A stretch of 64,000 nt of DNA, from contig OX621170.1 in assembly GCA_951640195.1 (NCBI GenBank), positions 372,001-436,000 of the forward strand. The letters are read 5' to 3'. This document shows, piece by piece, positions 47,019-58,014 of this stretch (within the stretch, counting starts at the first letter, position 1; each line of letters opens with the position of its first letter). The DNA comes from Porpolomopsis calyptriformis. Its lineage: Eukaryota > Basidiomycota > Agaricomycetes > Agaricales > Hygrophoraceae. The position numbers and the translations under genes are program-made. The notes beneath the pieces are model-generated. The model was not told the origin of the DNA. It ran no database searches and saw nothing but the letters and a program-made list of their open reading frames with translations.

Positions 47019-48624
47019 TTAAAGGTTCGGGAAGTCCTCCAGCGCCTCCAGCCATAGGACGGCTTCAGTCATCCGCGGCCGGTCCTCATTCTTGAATGAC
47101 CAGCATGTATCCACAAGATCCCAAACACCTTTATACACCTTATCGAGGGGGCCAGCCTCCCGTCTGCCAGGCTTAACCCCCTGGGTGATATCCTGGATCA
47201 CAAACCAATCTTGCCGCCGATGGTGGTAGGGGACGTTGCCGGTCAGAATCTAGAAAAAGTCAGATTTGAGTTGTGAGAACTTGGCGGGAGAAAAAAATAA
47301 AAATAAAAAAGAGCAGAGACGTACCTCATATGCTGTGCAGCCGAAAGCCCAAACATCTGAAGCCGGGGTGAAGTGGTTATACAAATGGTCTTCATCGTCC
47401 GCTTCGTCGTCGAAGATGAGCTCTGGGGATTGCCATCGCACCGAGCCGGCGACCACGGAAGTCATGTTTCCAGTCGAATGCACTAGCTCTTCAAGGACCA
47501 GGGACAGGCCGAAATCAGATATAACAGCGTGGCCCTCATCGTCGATGAGGATGTTGTTCTGTCCGAGACGTGCGCTGTTACTATTTTATTCAAGCGACAA
47601 AGTGCGCTACTCACGGCTTTCAAATCACCATGCACAATGGGGGGTTTCAAGGTGTGAAGATATCGGAGTCCCCGGGCGATACCCTTGATCTTTGGTAAAA
47701 AAAGGAAGAGAGATATGATTAAAACCATGGGGTCGAACAAATTTCATTACGTGAGAGGGCTTTCACCAGTGGTATTCTATCCGAATCTGGATTTTTTACC
47801 CTCAAATAATGGGCTGCATTGCCGTTTTTATACCACTCCATTATCATAGCCGGGCGGCCCCACATATGGTAAGAGGTGCCTATGAGCCTGGCAATATTAG
47901 GGTGGTCAAGGCGGTGCCAAACGTCCACTTCCCGGTTCAGACGCTTGGTACGATGAGCAAGTCAATGAAACAATATCGACAACAAAAAAGGGGGCGTAAC
48001 ATTACCCTTCTCAACCGTACACCATCCGATTCTTGCCTAGTCAAAACACGCAACAACTTGATGGCAACCTGATATTCACCATCCAGTACACGGCGCAAGA
48101 GAGAGAGAAAAGAGATGGGAAAAAAAAAGTTGTCGTTTTTTTGAATAAGCTTATGGCAATAAAAAGGGCCAAAAAAAGGAAGAAGAAAAGAAAAAACAAA
48201 GGCAAAAACCAGATTGAGGGTCCTGACCTGACGGGTTGCCAGACGCACACTGCCATCCTTGGACTGGACGGGGTCTTCCCATTTGCCCAAATAAATATCA
48301 GCAAATCCGCCTTGGGCCATCACATGGGAGTACACGGTCTCCACTCGATCCGTCAGGTCCACAACGGAAGATCGGCGGGTCAATAATGATGGCCAGGACC
48401 GGTCAAGCTCCTCCGAATTCGGCGATGTCTACCCGTGGGGGAAAAAAAAAAAGAGCAAAAAAAGGAAAGCGAAAATGAAAATAACACTGCTTCAGATCAA
48501 AAATGAAACAAAAGCAAGGGGATCGTCTTACTTCACCCGATCTGTCTGAAAAGCCCTTATGCTGGCTGTGCCAACCCTGGTAGTGACGAGATAATGGGAC
48601 TTCGGGGGGAGATCTTACGACCAT
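47019..48624 (-). CDS. Protein kinase, TKL-like
   Basis: Exons 48624-48532, 48428-48228, 48068-48006, 47943-47767, 47689-47615, 47558-47325 and 47249-47019 give 357 residues, essentially one kinase domain with a short N-terminal region. Visible motifs: glycine loop QGGFADIYLG, VAIK lysine, catalytic loop HGDLKANNIL (HGD instead of HRD), DFG in SDFGLS, the APE-equivalent SPE in RWQSPEL, SDVWAFGCTAYE and the C-lobe DRPRMTEAVLWLE. All catalytic residues are present. The HGDLK form is common in fungal TKL-like kinases. The first two introns (103 and 159 bp) are long and poly-pyrimidine/poly-purine rich. The substrate is unknown. Confidence 0.9.
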
Positions 48625-49118
48625 AGCCGGGCACTCGCATTGACGAGTTAGTTTGGGAGGAGGTGGGGGAGGGATTGGGCCGGAACGCCGTCAAGAAGAC
48701 TATAAAAGGTCCCTCCCCTTCACTTGGGATCGAGGCTGGGAATGGATAACTCCAATGTGTGTGGCGTAATGATCCTTGTATCACCAGAAGTGTGATCCAG
48801 TTCAGTGTGCAGGTGATCGGCCAACAGCATGGTATTCATAATGGTTTTAGCAGCAGTACGTTCGCCCAGACAGACCTGCAATGCTTTCATGGCGAGGACC
48901 TGGGACCAAAGCCTCGAGACGAGAAGCGTAAGACGGTTTGTGGGAACGTGTTTATGGACAAGTCCATGAAGTAGCCGAAAGCTTTTTCCCAGGGTAAATT
49001 AATAGATTATTAACAATTAAATATAGTTTACATACAAATATCAGCTCTACAGCATTTCATCAAAGATGAAGAGATGAAGAGGCGATGCCTGGTGCGTGAG
49101 CACAGCAATATGGCGTCT
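48625..49118. other. Intergenic
   Basis: Kinase 5' flank and 3' flank of the next minus-strand gene. Nothing was recognised. Confidence 0.45.
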
Positions 49119-51013
49119 TCAAGACCAAGCTTCATCACATTTCTTATCAGGCCGTCTGCTATTCCTCCCTTTACATTCCAGCTTCCCGCAGTCCTGGCAT
49201 GCGTTCATGCAGAACGATCGTCCTCCTTTGCCCTTGCACTCCTGGGACCCACATTTGCAGCAGTGTCTGGTCCGTTTCTGTGAGGGTTCTAGGATGACGA
49301 CATCGGGGTTGGAGACTCCATCAGTGGCAAACGTATAGGGTCTCTTCATCTGAACGTGACCGGGATCGGGTGTATTACGTGTAGGCGTGCTATGCGTATT
49401 CGAGCCTGATGGTTGACCCGAGGGTTGTTGCTGGAAAAATGTGTAGTAGCCGTAGGGCACGCAGGGCGCATGTTGGAAGCTTGCTTGAGGCTGAGGCGTC
49501 AGTGTCCCAGAACCTTGGCTAGGCGCCAATGCGATAGAGCTTGGCCCAGGCTGAGATACAGCCTGCCCGATAGGGTTATTCGCTTTCCAACCCTGGTGGG
49601 AGTCGTCTGCGGTTTTCTCAAAAGACAGAAAATATCAACTTTGAACACTGGATTTCGAACTAACAATATGGACTTACATCCTTTCTATCTGAAACAACAA
49701 TCGAAAGACTTCTCGGGTGAACCTCACCCCCGACTGCGGGCGCCTCTTCCTCATCTTCCTCCTCCTCCTTCTTCTCATGCTCATCTGATACACCCGCCTC
49801 AATAGCCCGAATCACTTGAAGAATCGCACTCTTCCCCAAACCAACCTTCAGACACCCCTTGACCATATTCCACAACGAGCGCGAGACACCCATCGCTTGC
49901 CAATTCCACACATCGAGGCCGCTTCCCGCACCGGGGTCGTCCTGCATGAGATGAGCCGGGAACTCATCTCTGAGTCTGGCGGGAAGCGAGCGCAAAATGG
50001 ACGAGTCCGTGCTCGCGAACTTGCGGCCGTCGGCCGAGGTGTGTGCCACACACGCCGTGCTCTTGCACACATACTCGCACCCGATGATAAAAAACGGGGT
50101 GTCGAGATCGTAGACCTTGACAGGACCGGACCGGATCCGGCCTTTGTTGATCAAAGGCACCGAACAACTCGGGCACGCGATCCCGTTGAACACCAGTGGC
50201 TGTGGATCCCAATACAGAAAGCGGTGTTCGGAAGGGGTGCGAGCTGAGGATGCGGTTAGCGAAAAGTATGTGGGTGAGCAGGGTAGCCAAAATGTCTTTA
50301 AGATGGAATAAAGCGGGGGGATCGGCTGCGATCCTTTGGCTGGATCGATTTTTGGAGAGAGAGAGACGAGATGGGTCCTGAAGGCCTCCTCTACGGTAGG
50401 GCCGGCGGTGGACACGGGGTTTGGGGCGGAGAGAGAGGTGAGGAGGGTGGAGAGAAACTTGGCAGGTTCGTTCCTGGCAAGCTCTGCCCAGTCATCCTCG
50501 CGGTCAAGATTAGGGTCCACGACCGGATAGACGGGTTGAGGATGGGCGTTTGTAGCCATGGGCGATGTGGAAACCGTCGTATAATCGAATGTTGATTGCA
50601 GTCCGCCCGGCCATTGTGGTTGAGTATCGGCCGTGAATGGAAAATGGCCCTGCTGAGACACACGATCGGCAACTCGTTTTTTTATTATTATGAAAGTGAC
50701 TTACCTCGGCGACGGGTTGAGACAATGTATCAACATGTCGGTCGGAGGCGGACCGTTTGGGTCGCACCGTGCGTCTGCCAGTGCGAACAGAACCTGCCGG
50801 AAAGCCGTCCTTTCTGGGTCTGCCGACCGGCCTTTTTATCTTGGGCAAGGAAGGAGGTGGGTCGAGTGATTTCTTGCCACTCCCCTTGGGTCTACCGGGA
50901 CGACGCCTTGGAGCGGGGTCGAGGTGCTCTGGATCGATTGGAAATGGGGGTTGGATTGAATCGGAAAGGATATGAGAAGTTGAAGATGGTTGGAGAGGAC
51001 GATCGATATCCAT
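49119..51013 (-). CDS. AT-hook protein with DUF6729-like and Cys-rich regions
   Basis: Exons 51013-50705, 50649-49678 and 49616-49119 give 592 residues. Two AT-hook-like motifs near the start (RRRPGRPKGSGKK and KRPVGRPRKDG) imply minor-groove DNA binding. The middle (TFWLPCSPTYFSL, then CPSCSVPLINKGRI and IIGCEYVCKS) resembles DUF6729, found in basidiomycete transposon-associated proteins. It has paired cysteines that could bind zinc. An acidic stretch (KKEEEEDEEEA) follows. The last exon ends in a second Cys cluster (CCKCGSQECKG, then CQDCGKLECKGRN). It could be a domesticated or mobile-element-linked DNA-binding protein. The function is unknown. Confidence 0.72.
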
Positions 51014-51290
51014 CAGAGCTGTTGACTGGGAACATGATTAGAAAAATATTTAAATAATAAAATAAAGAATCACCCTAATAATTATATGTCACACACAAAC
51101 GGAGACAACAATCGTGAGAACATTTAAAACCGTAAGTCTCATCTTTCACTCTCGTTGGGATGATGAACACACAATAGAAAGGAAGTGCCGTCTGAATGGC
51201 CTTTTGGCTTTCAATGTCGAGCAGCAGTTTTCTGACTTTATCTATCATTGTACAATTCTCATTGCTGACTTTTTCATACATAGGACAACT

Positions 51291-53933
51291 TCAAGCCTGG
51301 GACAACTGTTTGATCTTCCTAACAATGGCTAAAAATGCTGTTAGTGTCAATACCACATCAACCACTTGACACATACATGCACTGTCCAGGCCTTGGTACG
51401 GAATCTGTTCCGTTATGCCACCACAGCCTGCCAAACAAGCATAAGATAACGAGCCATTCGGTTCGCCGTCACTTACCCTCTTTCACAGTGCCCATGTAGC
51501 CATATCTGGGCGTCAGTCCACGTTCAAGGAGCCACGTCCCGAATTTCGACCCAAGCTAGTGAAAAGTCGTCAGTTGTTCAATGCGGGAAAAAAAAAAAAC
51601 TCTACTTACGCCCGTCTTTTGATTGTACGACTCGACGACTAACACAAAGGCACTCGAGCCGATCCTCTTCATAGTCTGATGTCCAAAATGAGTAACATCA
51701 AGAAACCCGCGAGCGAACAATCACCTGCTCATCGACGATGTTCAACGTCGGTTTGTTGATCAAACCCACGTCTAATCCCTCCCGCTTGCACCGCATCACG
51801 GCGTCTAACGACCGATATAACATCTCCCCAAACGAGACAACGTATCCCGCCTTCCCATCTACTATCATCTCGTCCTTCCCCGGCACGAACTCGTAGCCAT
51901 CGCCGAAGAACTTGCTGCCATCTTCCTTGAGAATCCAAGGCACCTTTGCCCGGGTCGAAAACACAAAGCGGATCCCGCGTTCGAAGAACACGCGGTGGAC
52001 GATCGCGATCATTTGCGATGGGTCCGCAGGGAAGTAAAGTCTAGACTCTGTATCTAACAGACCGTTATCGGCGAAAAACGAGTTCATTCCCTGTAAATGT
52101 CCCGTCAGAAACCATACCATCAAGCTAAGCATCGAGTCAAGGCAGCAGAAAAGCCTACAACTGCAATATCGGTCAGCAGAGTGGACATCAACAGAAAACA
52201 AGACTCCTACAATGGCAAGTATTATCGGCCATCTTCATAAACAATCAGTCAGAACCGTTCGTTGTGTTCAGTCGTGCACAAACCTCGTCAACTAGAAACT
52301 GACATCAACATCAAACTATAAGATGGACAACTGAGACTGACCCCCAGAGTGAGAGAAATGGCAGAGGACATTGCAGTTGTTCAGACGAGCCATGGTGATC
52401 TCAGAAATGACCATCTCCAAGAATGCCGAGAATGTGGAAAAGACACCAAACTTGTCGGGAGCAAAACCAAAGCCGGCGGCGGCGGAGAAGTTTCCTCGTT
52501 CCATCACTCCGGAAGGAATGTAAACTTCAGGATGTTTTTGATGAATGACCTTCAAACCAGTGGAGCCCTCGAGGTCGCCTATGGGAAGTGGTATCAACAC
52601 ATGAGCATGTAGTGGTAAGAGCACGTACTGTCAATGACCATGACTTTCGCGGCAGCTTCCTCTTTGCTGAGCTTATCAAGGACCAAATTGACGGCCTCCC
52701 CAAAGGTAACTCGGTTCGCACCGACCTCCTTGGTCGACCCAAGGTACTCGTAAGAGACCGACTTGGGCTTGATGTTTGAAAGGATATCCGATGCCATAGA
52801 TTCAGGGAAGCCGCGGGAAGCGAAGTATTTGATTGCGGACTTGATGGGAATGACGTCATGGGCGTGTGCGCTGCCCTCGATATCGGGGATGCCTGTTCAA
52901 AAGTTGTCATAAGATCGAGGTTGAGACAACACGCGAAAACTAACCCGGAGCCATTACTCGCTTGGAAATGACTTTTGAAAACAAAGTTAGTAAAAGTATT
53001 GATTGGCAGCAGAGATGGCAGGCACCTGCAGCGGGACCTTGATGGTTGACAACGGTGCTGATTGCGCGCCACAACGCATCAATATCTTCTCCCTGGACAC
53101 TGACGACTTTGAGGCCGTGGCCCCCGAGGGTCTTGACCAGATCGTAACCCTTTAGATATTGGGACGGGTGGCCGGAGATGGTAACATCATTATCATCGAC
53201 GAGCAACTTGACATTCAAATTTTGCGCTACGGCGAGTCTCGCAGCCTCCGCGTCGTTGCCTTCCTGCTGGGAACCGTCGGATCCCAAACAGAAGACGGTC
53301 TTGTCGCGATTTGCCATGGCGACGCCGTTGACCATAGGCCACATGTGACCGAGACGACCCGAAGAGAACTTGACGCCAGGAGTCAAACCTAGCTCGGGGT
53401 GGCCGGGGAGTTTAGAGTGGGCTTCGCGGTAGTGTAAGAGCTGCTCTGCGGGTATGGCCCCCTCGAGAGCGGACAGAATATACTGCGTGGCGACGCGATG
53501 ACCTATGATCGACGTGAGACGATGTCAGGCAAGCGAGGATCCACTTACCGGCCTCGTCGAACACGATGGGAACGAACTTGTCAGAATGTTCGAACAAGGC
53601 GAGCATGATACAGACTTCGGGAACGGTGTCATAAGCACCACCTGGTCCGATCATTGAATGAATTGCGATTGCATATGAGATATAGAGGTAACACACCCGT
53701 GTGTCCACTGACGCCTCTGGCTGCCCCTGTAGCTGTGAACAGGACGATAGCATCACGGAGAAGCTGGATATTGTCCAACAGGTCTGATTTCTGCTGGGTG
53801 GTCAAGTTGGGTTTAGACGGGTCAAGAGACAATCTGAGAAACTGATCAGCTGGAGATTGCAAGCGCGATTAATACATTAAGCAGACTTTTTGAACTTTTT
53901 AAGATCGATGGGAAACTTATCTACGCTGACCAT
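51291..53933 (-). CDS. Transketolase-family TPP enzyme
   Basis: Thiamine-diphosphate enzyme moving two-carbon ketol units. Fungal members are annotated as transketolase or dihydroxyacetone synthase-like. Fifteen exons: 53933-53887, 53833-53697, 53641-53549, 53502-53026, 52971-52945, 52892-52629, 52578-52342, 52291-52284, 52232-52211, 52160-52159, 52090-51725, 51675-51610, 51555-51477, 51427-51377 and 51328-51291 (637 residues, frame kept at every join). TPP motif: LGSDGSQQEGND to LLVDDND. Other signatures: ARGVSGHTGGAYD, GHPELGLTPGVKFSSG, CHFGMNSFFADNG, RFVFSTRAKVP and GDGYEFVPG. Exons of 8 nt and 2 nt are needed to restore the conserved CHFG region. Confidence 0.92.
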
Positions 53934-54031
53934 GGTGGTTGCGATCAAAGGTCTGGAAGGCAGGTTATCGTGGGAAATTCAATATAAATATATACGTTGT
54001 GACGTCATTATTTTACGTCTGTATCTTGACC

Positions 54032-54922
54032 ATGGACTCAAACCCGAGACCAAAGTCGTACGTTTGCAATTGCTCGAGGTATTGCGGTGGTCGCCCGAGG
54101 AACGTCTCGAGGTCGACGTTCAGCAGGCATAAAAAGTTTCGTGACCAGTCGGTCGATGGCAGTCAACCTCAACCTTTGGAATCTCTAAAATCAATGCCCG
54201 AAGAGGCCTACTACAATGACGAAAATAATCACCCGCGAAAGCGCCAAAGGAGCGGCACCGAGACTGACCCTCGGCTCGCTCAAGGTCTAGACAGAGTCAT
54301 GGTGAGTATCCACCCGTTCAGCTCTCTCCTTAGCTTCAAATATCTCGCACAGCTCTCGCCCATCGCTAATAGTTTCGCTGGAAACATGCTTCCCTCTCTG
54401 ATGCCTTCTAATCCTCTGCCATTCCTACCCATCTCGCTCCCAGCAATTCACTTTGATACAAGTCCCGTCCGTCCTAAAAGGGACGCCCCCCTTCTCTCCC
54501 CGCTTTTTGCGGTCAAATCGCTCAAGATGCTTCCCCCGCTCGTTCCTGATTTCGATGCCCACAGCTCCCCGATCACCACCGCTCAGCCTTCCATCCCGAA
54601 CTCTCCTTCTTCCGCAGACCCGAACCTGGACTATTTTCGCTTTCACACCACCGCAGACCGCGTAGCTCACCTCAGGGCACTTGCGCCATTTGGAACGAGC
54701 ACACCAAAGGAAATGGGAGACCCCTGGAGCAACAACAGCACAGCACGGATCCCCGCCATCATGCAATTTGGAGAGGAACGCACCGCACGGTATCTCCTTC
54801 TTTCTGTTCCAGTGATCCACTCATTTGTCATGATCGTAGTGGCTCTACACATGAATTCGAGGTATACCCCGGGGAGGTTTCAGCCCAGGACAACAATGTA
54901 CGTTTTCCGCATCATAACGTGA
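54032..54922 (+). CDS. Unknown protein with transposon-associated N-terminal motif
   Basis: ATG 54032 opens MDSNPRPKSYVCNCSRYCGG followed by VSRSTFSRHKKFR. This short Cys/His signature is common at the N-terminus of Agaricomycete KDZ-type transposon proteins. The frame continues for 296 codons into a Pro/Ser-rich region (LPISLPAIHFDTSP) without a transposase core. A probable in-frame intron lies at about 54302-54352 (GTGAGT...CACAG). It diverges from the transketolase gene with 98 bp between start codons. It could be a captured or solo fragment rather than an active element. Confidence 0.5.
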   Translation: MDSNPRPKSYVCNCSRYCGGRPRNVSRSTFSRHKKFRDQSVDGSQPQPLESLKSMPEEAYYNDENNHPRKRQRSGTETDPRLAQGLDRVMVSIHPFSSLLSFKYLAQLSPIANSFAGNMLPSLMPSNPLPFLPISLPAIHFDTSPVRPKRDAPLLSPLFAVKSLKMLPPLVPDFDAHSSPITTAQPSIPNSPSSADPNLDYFRFHTTADRVAHLRALAPFGTSTPKEMGDPWSNNSTARIPAIMQFGEERTARYLLLSVPVIHSFVMIVVALHMNSRYTPGRFQPRTTMYVFRIIT

Positions 54923-55323
54923 CGCTCGTCCCATTCACGCCGATCTTTAAGACAGAGGGAATGACGACGTGACATGCACGCAGAATTTTCGCTCAAGTTT
55001 CTTTCTTTTTTCCCCCAGAGGTCGGTGGTGTTCCCTGAGGCATACTACCGCTACAAAATAGAAGGTTGTGGGGAATGCTCTAATACCAAGCATCGGAAAG
55101 CACATAGAACCCAAAATTATTGTCATCGCATGTATAGTAGTCACGTCAAGTATGATGTTAATTGCATGAATCATTATTAATGCAACAATAAGGTAATATT
55201 ATTTGAGTATAAGTAGGATTAAAGATAAATGTAGGGTATGATGATCCACGAGGGATGAAGAAAATGTGAAAGATCGTGGGGGAAGCGGGAAGGAAAGACG
55301 GGTGTCACTTTCGCAAGCGACGC
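54923..55323. other. Intergenic
   Basis: AT-rich flank between convergent genes. Nothing was recognised. Confidence 0.5.
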
Positions 55324-56535
55324 TTAGTCGCAGTCGGGGTGTTTACGTTTGACTGATGAGTCACGACAAATCTGGTTTGGGGAATCGGAGGAAGCGGCTG
55401 ACACAGCGCTGACAGAATCGTCGCGATCTGTTTGACAAACTGACGAAGCAACACCGGGAGGAGCCCTCTCGGGGCAGTGATCGTTCCCTTTAGCGACGTC
55501 GGGTGGACGTGGCAATGCGGAGATTGAGACCGAGGCGAGGTCGAACATCCGACGGGGAAGGGCGTCGATCGGAGAGGGCGTTTGGGCAGGAATCGTCGGG
55601 TGTAAACGTAGCTTCGTCCTGTGTAGATGTCCGGATGGCGTTCTGCGACAAGGCAGCGTAGGCGGAAGGTTGCACACAGGGAACGTCAGGCCTGATGGAA
55701 GTCCAATTCCAAGGCCGATTGCCCCTTTGGGCATGCGGGGTTCCCATCGGTAAGTGGGCAATTGGGTGAGGTCGATCGACGGCGGTCTATTCCTCCTGCA
55801 GATCGTCGAAGGGCGGTTGACTCTGGCACGAGGTAGGTTCCGCTTATGCAACAACTTTGTTGGGTGGCAAAACATATTGTTTGAGACCTGCTCGATAAAG
55901 GTAAACGAGGGACAGTAAAGGAGAGGAGAGGCAAGTGGCTCTATTGGGGATGGCGATCCGGGGAGGATGGTCGGCAGAATCTTAGGCGGTGTACATTCTA
56001 CGCACGCAGTCTGCGGGAGAGGTGACCACGGACACAGAGCAGGAGGAAGGGCCTCTATGGGAGAGGGTGATCCTGGGCAAAGGGTTGGACGCAGACGAGG
56101 TTTTTGTATTTCCTCCATGACTGGCCGTGGGGTGGAAAACGGTTCGGGTGGGGAGGGCGAACTAGGAGTGGAGGGAATGGACACCGCCAGTCTGCGGTAT
56201 GAGTCACCAGGAGCAGCGCATTCTCTAGAACGGCGAATATGAGAGGGAACCACTCGCTCTCTACGTGAGAATACATCCGGAACCGACCCCCTTTCGCAGC
56301 CGGACTCGTATCCTACATCTTCTTCCACAACGGGAATAGCTGAGCGTCGCGTGGCATTCAATCCCACGGCCCGGTCAACCTGTGCGACTTTCGGAGCCGA
56401 AGGGAATGGGTGGACGTCTCCTGACGGCGACTGCAAAGGGCTGACGTCCGTTTGTGAATCTGAGCCAAGCAGATCATCTGATGACTGAGAATAGGACCAG
56501 GAAGATGAGGAGGACTGAGAGGAAAGCGAATTCAT
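55324..56535 (-). CDS. Hypothetical Ser/Pro-rich protein
   Basis: The open frame continues upstream to 56847, but the first in-frame ATG is 56535 (MNSLSSQSSSSSWSYSQSSD), giving 403 residues. The extra N-terminal frame (SPWSKLDNKDVIEWFEHKS) might belong through an unseen first exon. The composition is Ser/Pro/Arg-rich. A degenerate internal repeat contains PGSPSPIEAL, PGSPSPIEPL and TPSPIDAL. No domain was recognised. Its 5' region lies head to head with the SRA gene. Confidence 0.5.
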   Translation of the reverse strand: MNSLSSQSSSSSWSYSQSSDDLLGSDSQTDVSPLQSPSGDVHPFPSAPKVAQVDRAVGLNATRRSAIPVVEEDVGYESGCERGSVPDVFSRRERVVPSHIRRSRECAAPGDSYRRLAVSIPSTPSSPSPPEPFSTPRPVMEEIQKPRLRPTLCPGSPSPIEALPPALCPWSPLPQTACVECTPPKILPTILPGSPSPIEPLASPLLYCPSFTFIEQVSNNMFCHPTKLLHKRNLPRARVNRPSTICRRNRPPSIDLTQLPTYRWEPRMPKGAIGLGIGLPSGLTFPVCNLPPTLPCRRTPSGHLHRTKLRLHPTIPAQTPSPIDALPRRMFDLASVSISALPRPPDVAKGNDHCPERAPPGVASSVCQTDRDDSVSAVSAASSDSPNQICRDSSVKRKHPDCD

Positions 56536-56850
56536 GGTTGAAGAGCAGGGCACAGCCCTCAGAACGGTAGAAAGGGTAAACGGGGGAGGTATGACCACTG
56601 GCGACCAACCTCGCCTGAGAGATATCGCCTTCGCCAAAGACGGAACCTTTTGATTGAACAAAGACGAGTCAGACAAAGCCCGGAATGATGACTCAGCTAG
56701 ACTACGCGTTTTTATATAAAAAGCTGATTTATGTTCGAACCATTCGATTACGTCCTTATTGTCTAACTTCGACCATGGAGAGAATGTCAGTTCTTTAATA
56801 ACGATTTTAGTATTCCAATCGTAACTTTCGCGAACAGACGCGCCCAATTA

Positions 56851-57806
56851 ATGAACAGTGGGCTATTTGATCTCACTCCCGACACACAAGGCGGCAGGTT
56901 CGGCGAGATCGACGGTGTCAACGTTGGTGATCGTTGGGAGACCAGGTAATGTCCATATCATCGATCCTGTATCCGATACTCATCCACCCACAGAAAAGCG
57001 TGCTTCGACGCCAAGGTCCACCGTGAGACCTCAGCCGGAATCGCGGGCAGCGCAGAACGCGGTGGTGCCTACTCCGTCGTGCTCTCTGGTGGCTACGAGG
57101 ATGACGAAGACGAGGGAGAGACTTTGTAAGTGTCGGTTCCGAACCCAGTGATCTCTTACTTACGCAAACTGGCAGTACTTATACTGGTGCAGGTAAGCGG
57201 CATCGATGGTTGGCCACACAGCAGAAATCAATTGATATTCGTAGGGGGGCGTGCGCCTGAAGGCTCTCGCGGGGTAAGTACCCTCTGCCCTCCATCGTCT
57301 TCCGAGAAGGCTCATAAATCCACAAAACAGGGCGATGCCTCCCAAGTCAGGGACCAATCCTTCACCCATCCCGATAACAAGGCCCTTCTCGTGCGTTCCA
57401 TATTGGCTGAATGACGCATTTGAGCTCACACCCTTTTTAGAGATCAGTGGAGACACAACGCCCGGTTCGTGTCATCCGCGGCGCGAACAATGATTCTCCA
57501 TATGCCCCCAAGGCTGGGTGGGTCACTTGGCATCTTCTTCAAATCTATATTTAACCCATCTCTTTACATGTCCAGGTACCGCTACGACGGTCTATACGTA
57601 GTGGAATCGGTATGTATCACATCTATTTCCACCCATCTATGCGCTATCTAATATCTCCAAAGGCCAAACTTGATAGAGGCAAGAGCGGTTTCGTGATCTG
57701 TCGTTACCACTTTCGCGTAAGCATTGTACCACCAGTTTCCCGATCCACCTTTCTGACTTAGGTTCTACAGCGAGTGTCTGGACAGGATCCCTTGCCCATT
57801 TCCTGA
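56851..57806 (+). CDS. Single-domain SRA-YDG protein
   Basis: SET-and-RING-associated domain, which in UHRF1 and SUVH proteins binds (hemi)methylated cytosine by base flipping. Nine exons (56851-56945, 56994-57125, 57176-57192, 57245-57273, 57331-57390, 57441-57517, 57576-57609, 57663-57716 and 57762-57806) give 180 residues, just the domain. Motifs: FGEIDGVNVGDRWETR, HRETSAGIAG, GGAYSVVLSGGYEDDEDE, FTYTGAGG, PVRVIRGANNDSPYAP, YRYDGLYVVES and FVICRYHFRR. No RING or SET domain is attached. A role in reading DNA methylation is inferred from the family. Confidence 0.92.
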
Positions 57807-58014
57807 ATAAGGTGGATTTCATCCGTAGCCTTTGACGTAGGTGTAAATACCTGTATTTAGCTTTCGCATCTATACTGCGATTATACCTCGCTGCGACGCT
57901 TCTGTCCTTCCATATGCTTTATTGAATACATTCAGTCTGCATGAATAAATAAATGATTGTCCCCATGCCCGAAAATGTATGATGTATCCAATCAGTGTCA
58001 GGAGTGTACCCCTA

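Noticed and set aside
46606..47055. Minus-strand 149-codon frame below the kinase
   Set aside because: It lies mostly beyond the kinase stop, has no domain and crosses a poly-G run.
49413..49805. Plus-strand frame antisense to the AT-hook gene
   Set aside because: The minus strand has a spliced frame with clear motifs. This one has none.
53939..54031. N-terminal extension of the gene at 54032
   Set aside because: It would overlap the region just upstream of the transketolase start and lacks the family pattern. The Cys motif begins right after ATG 54032.
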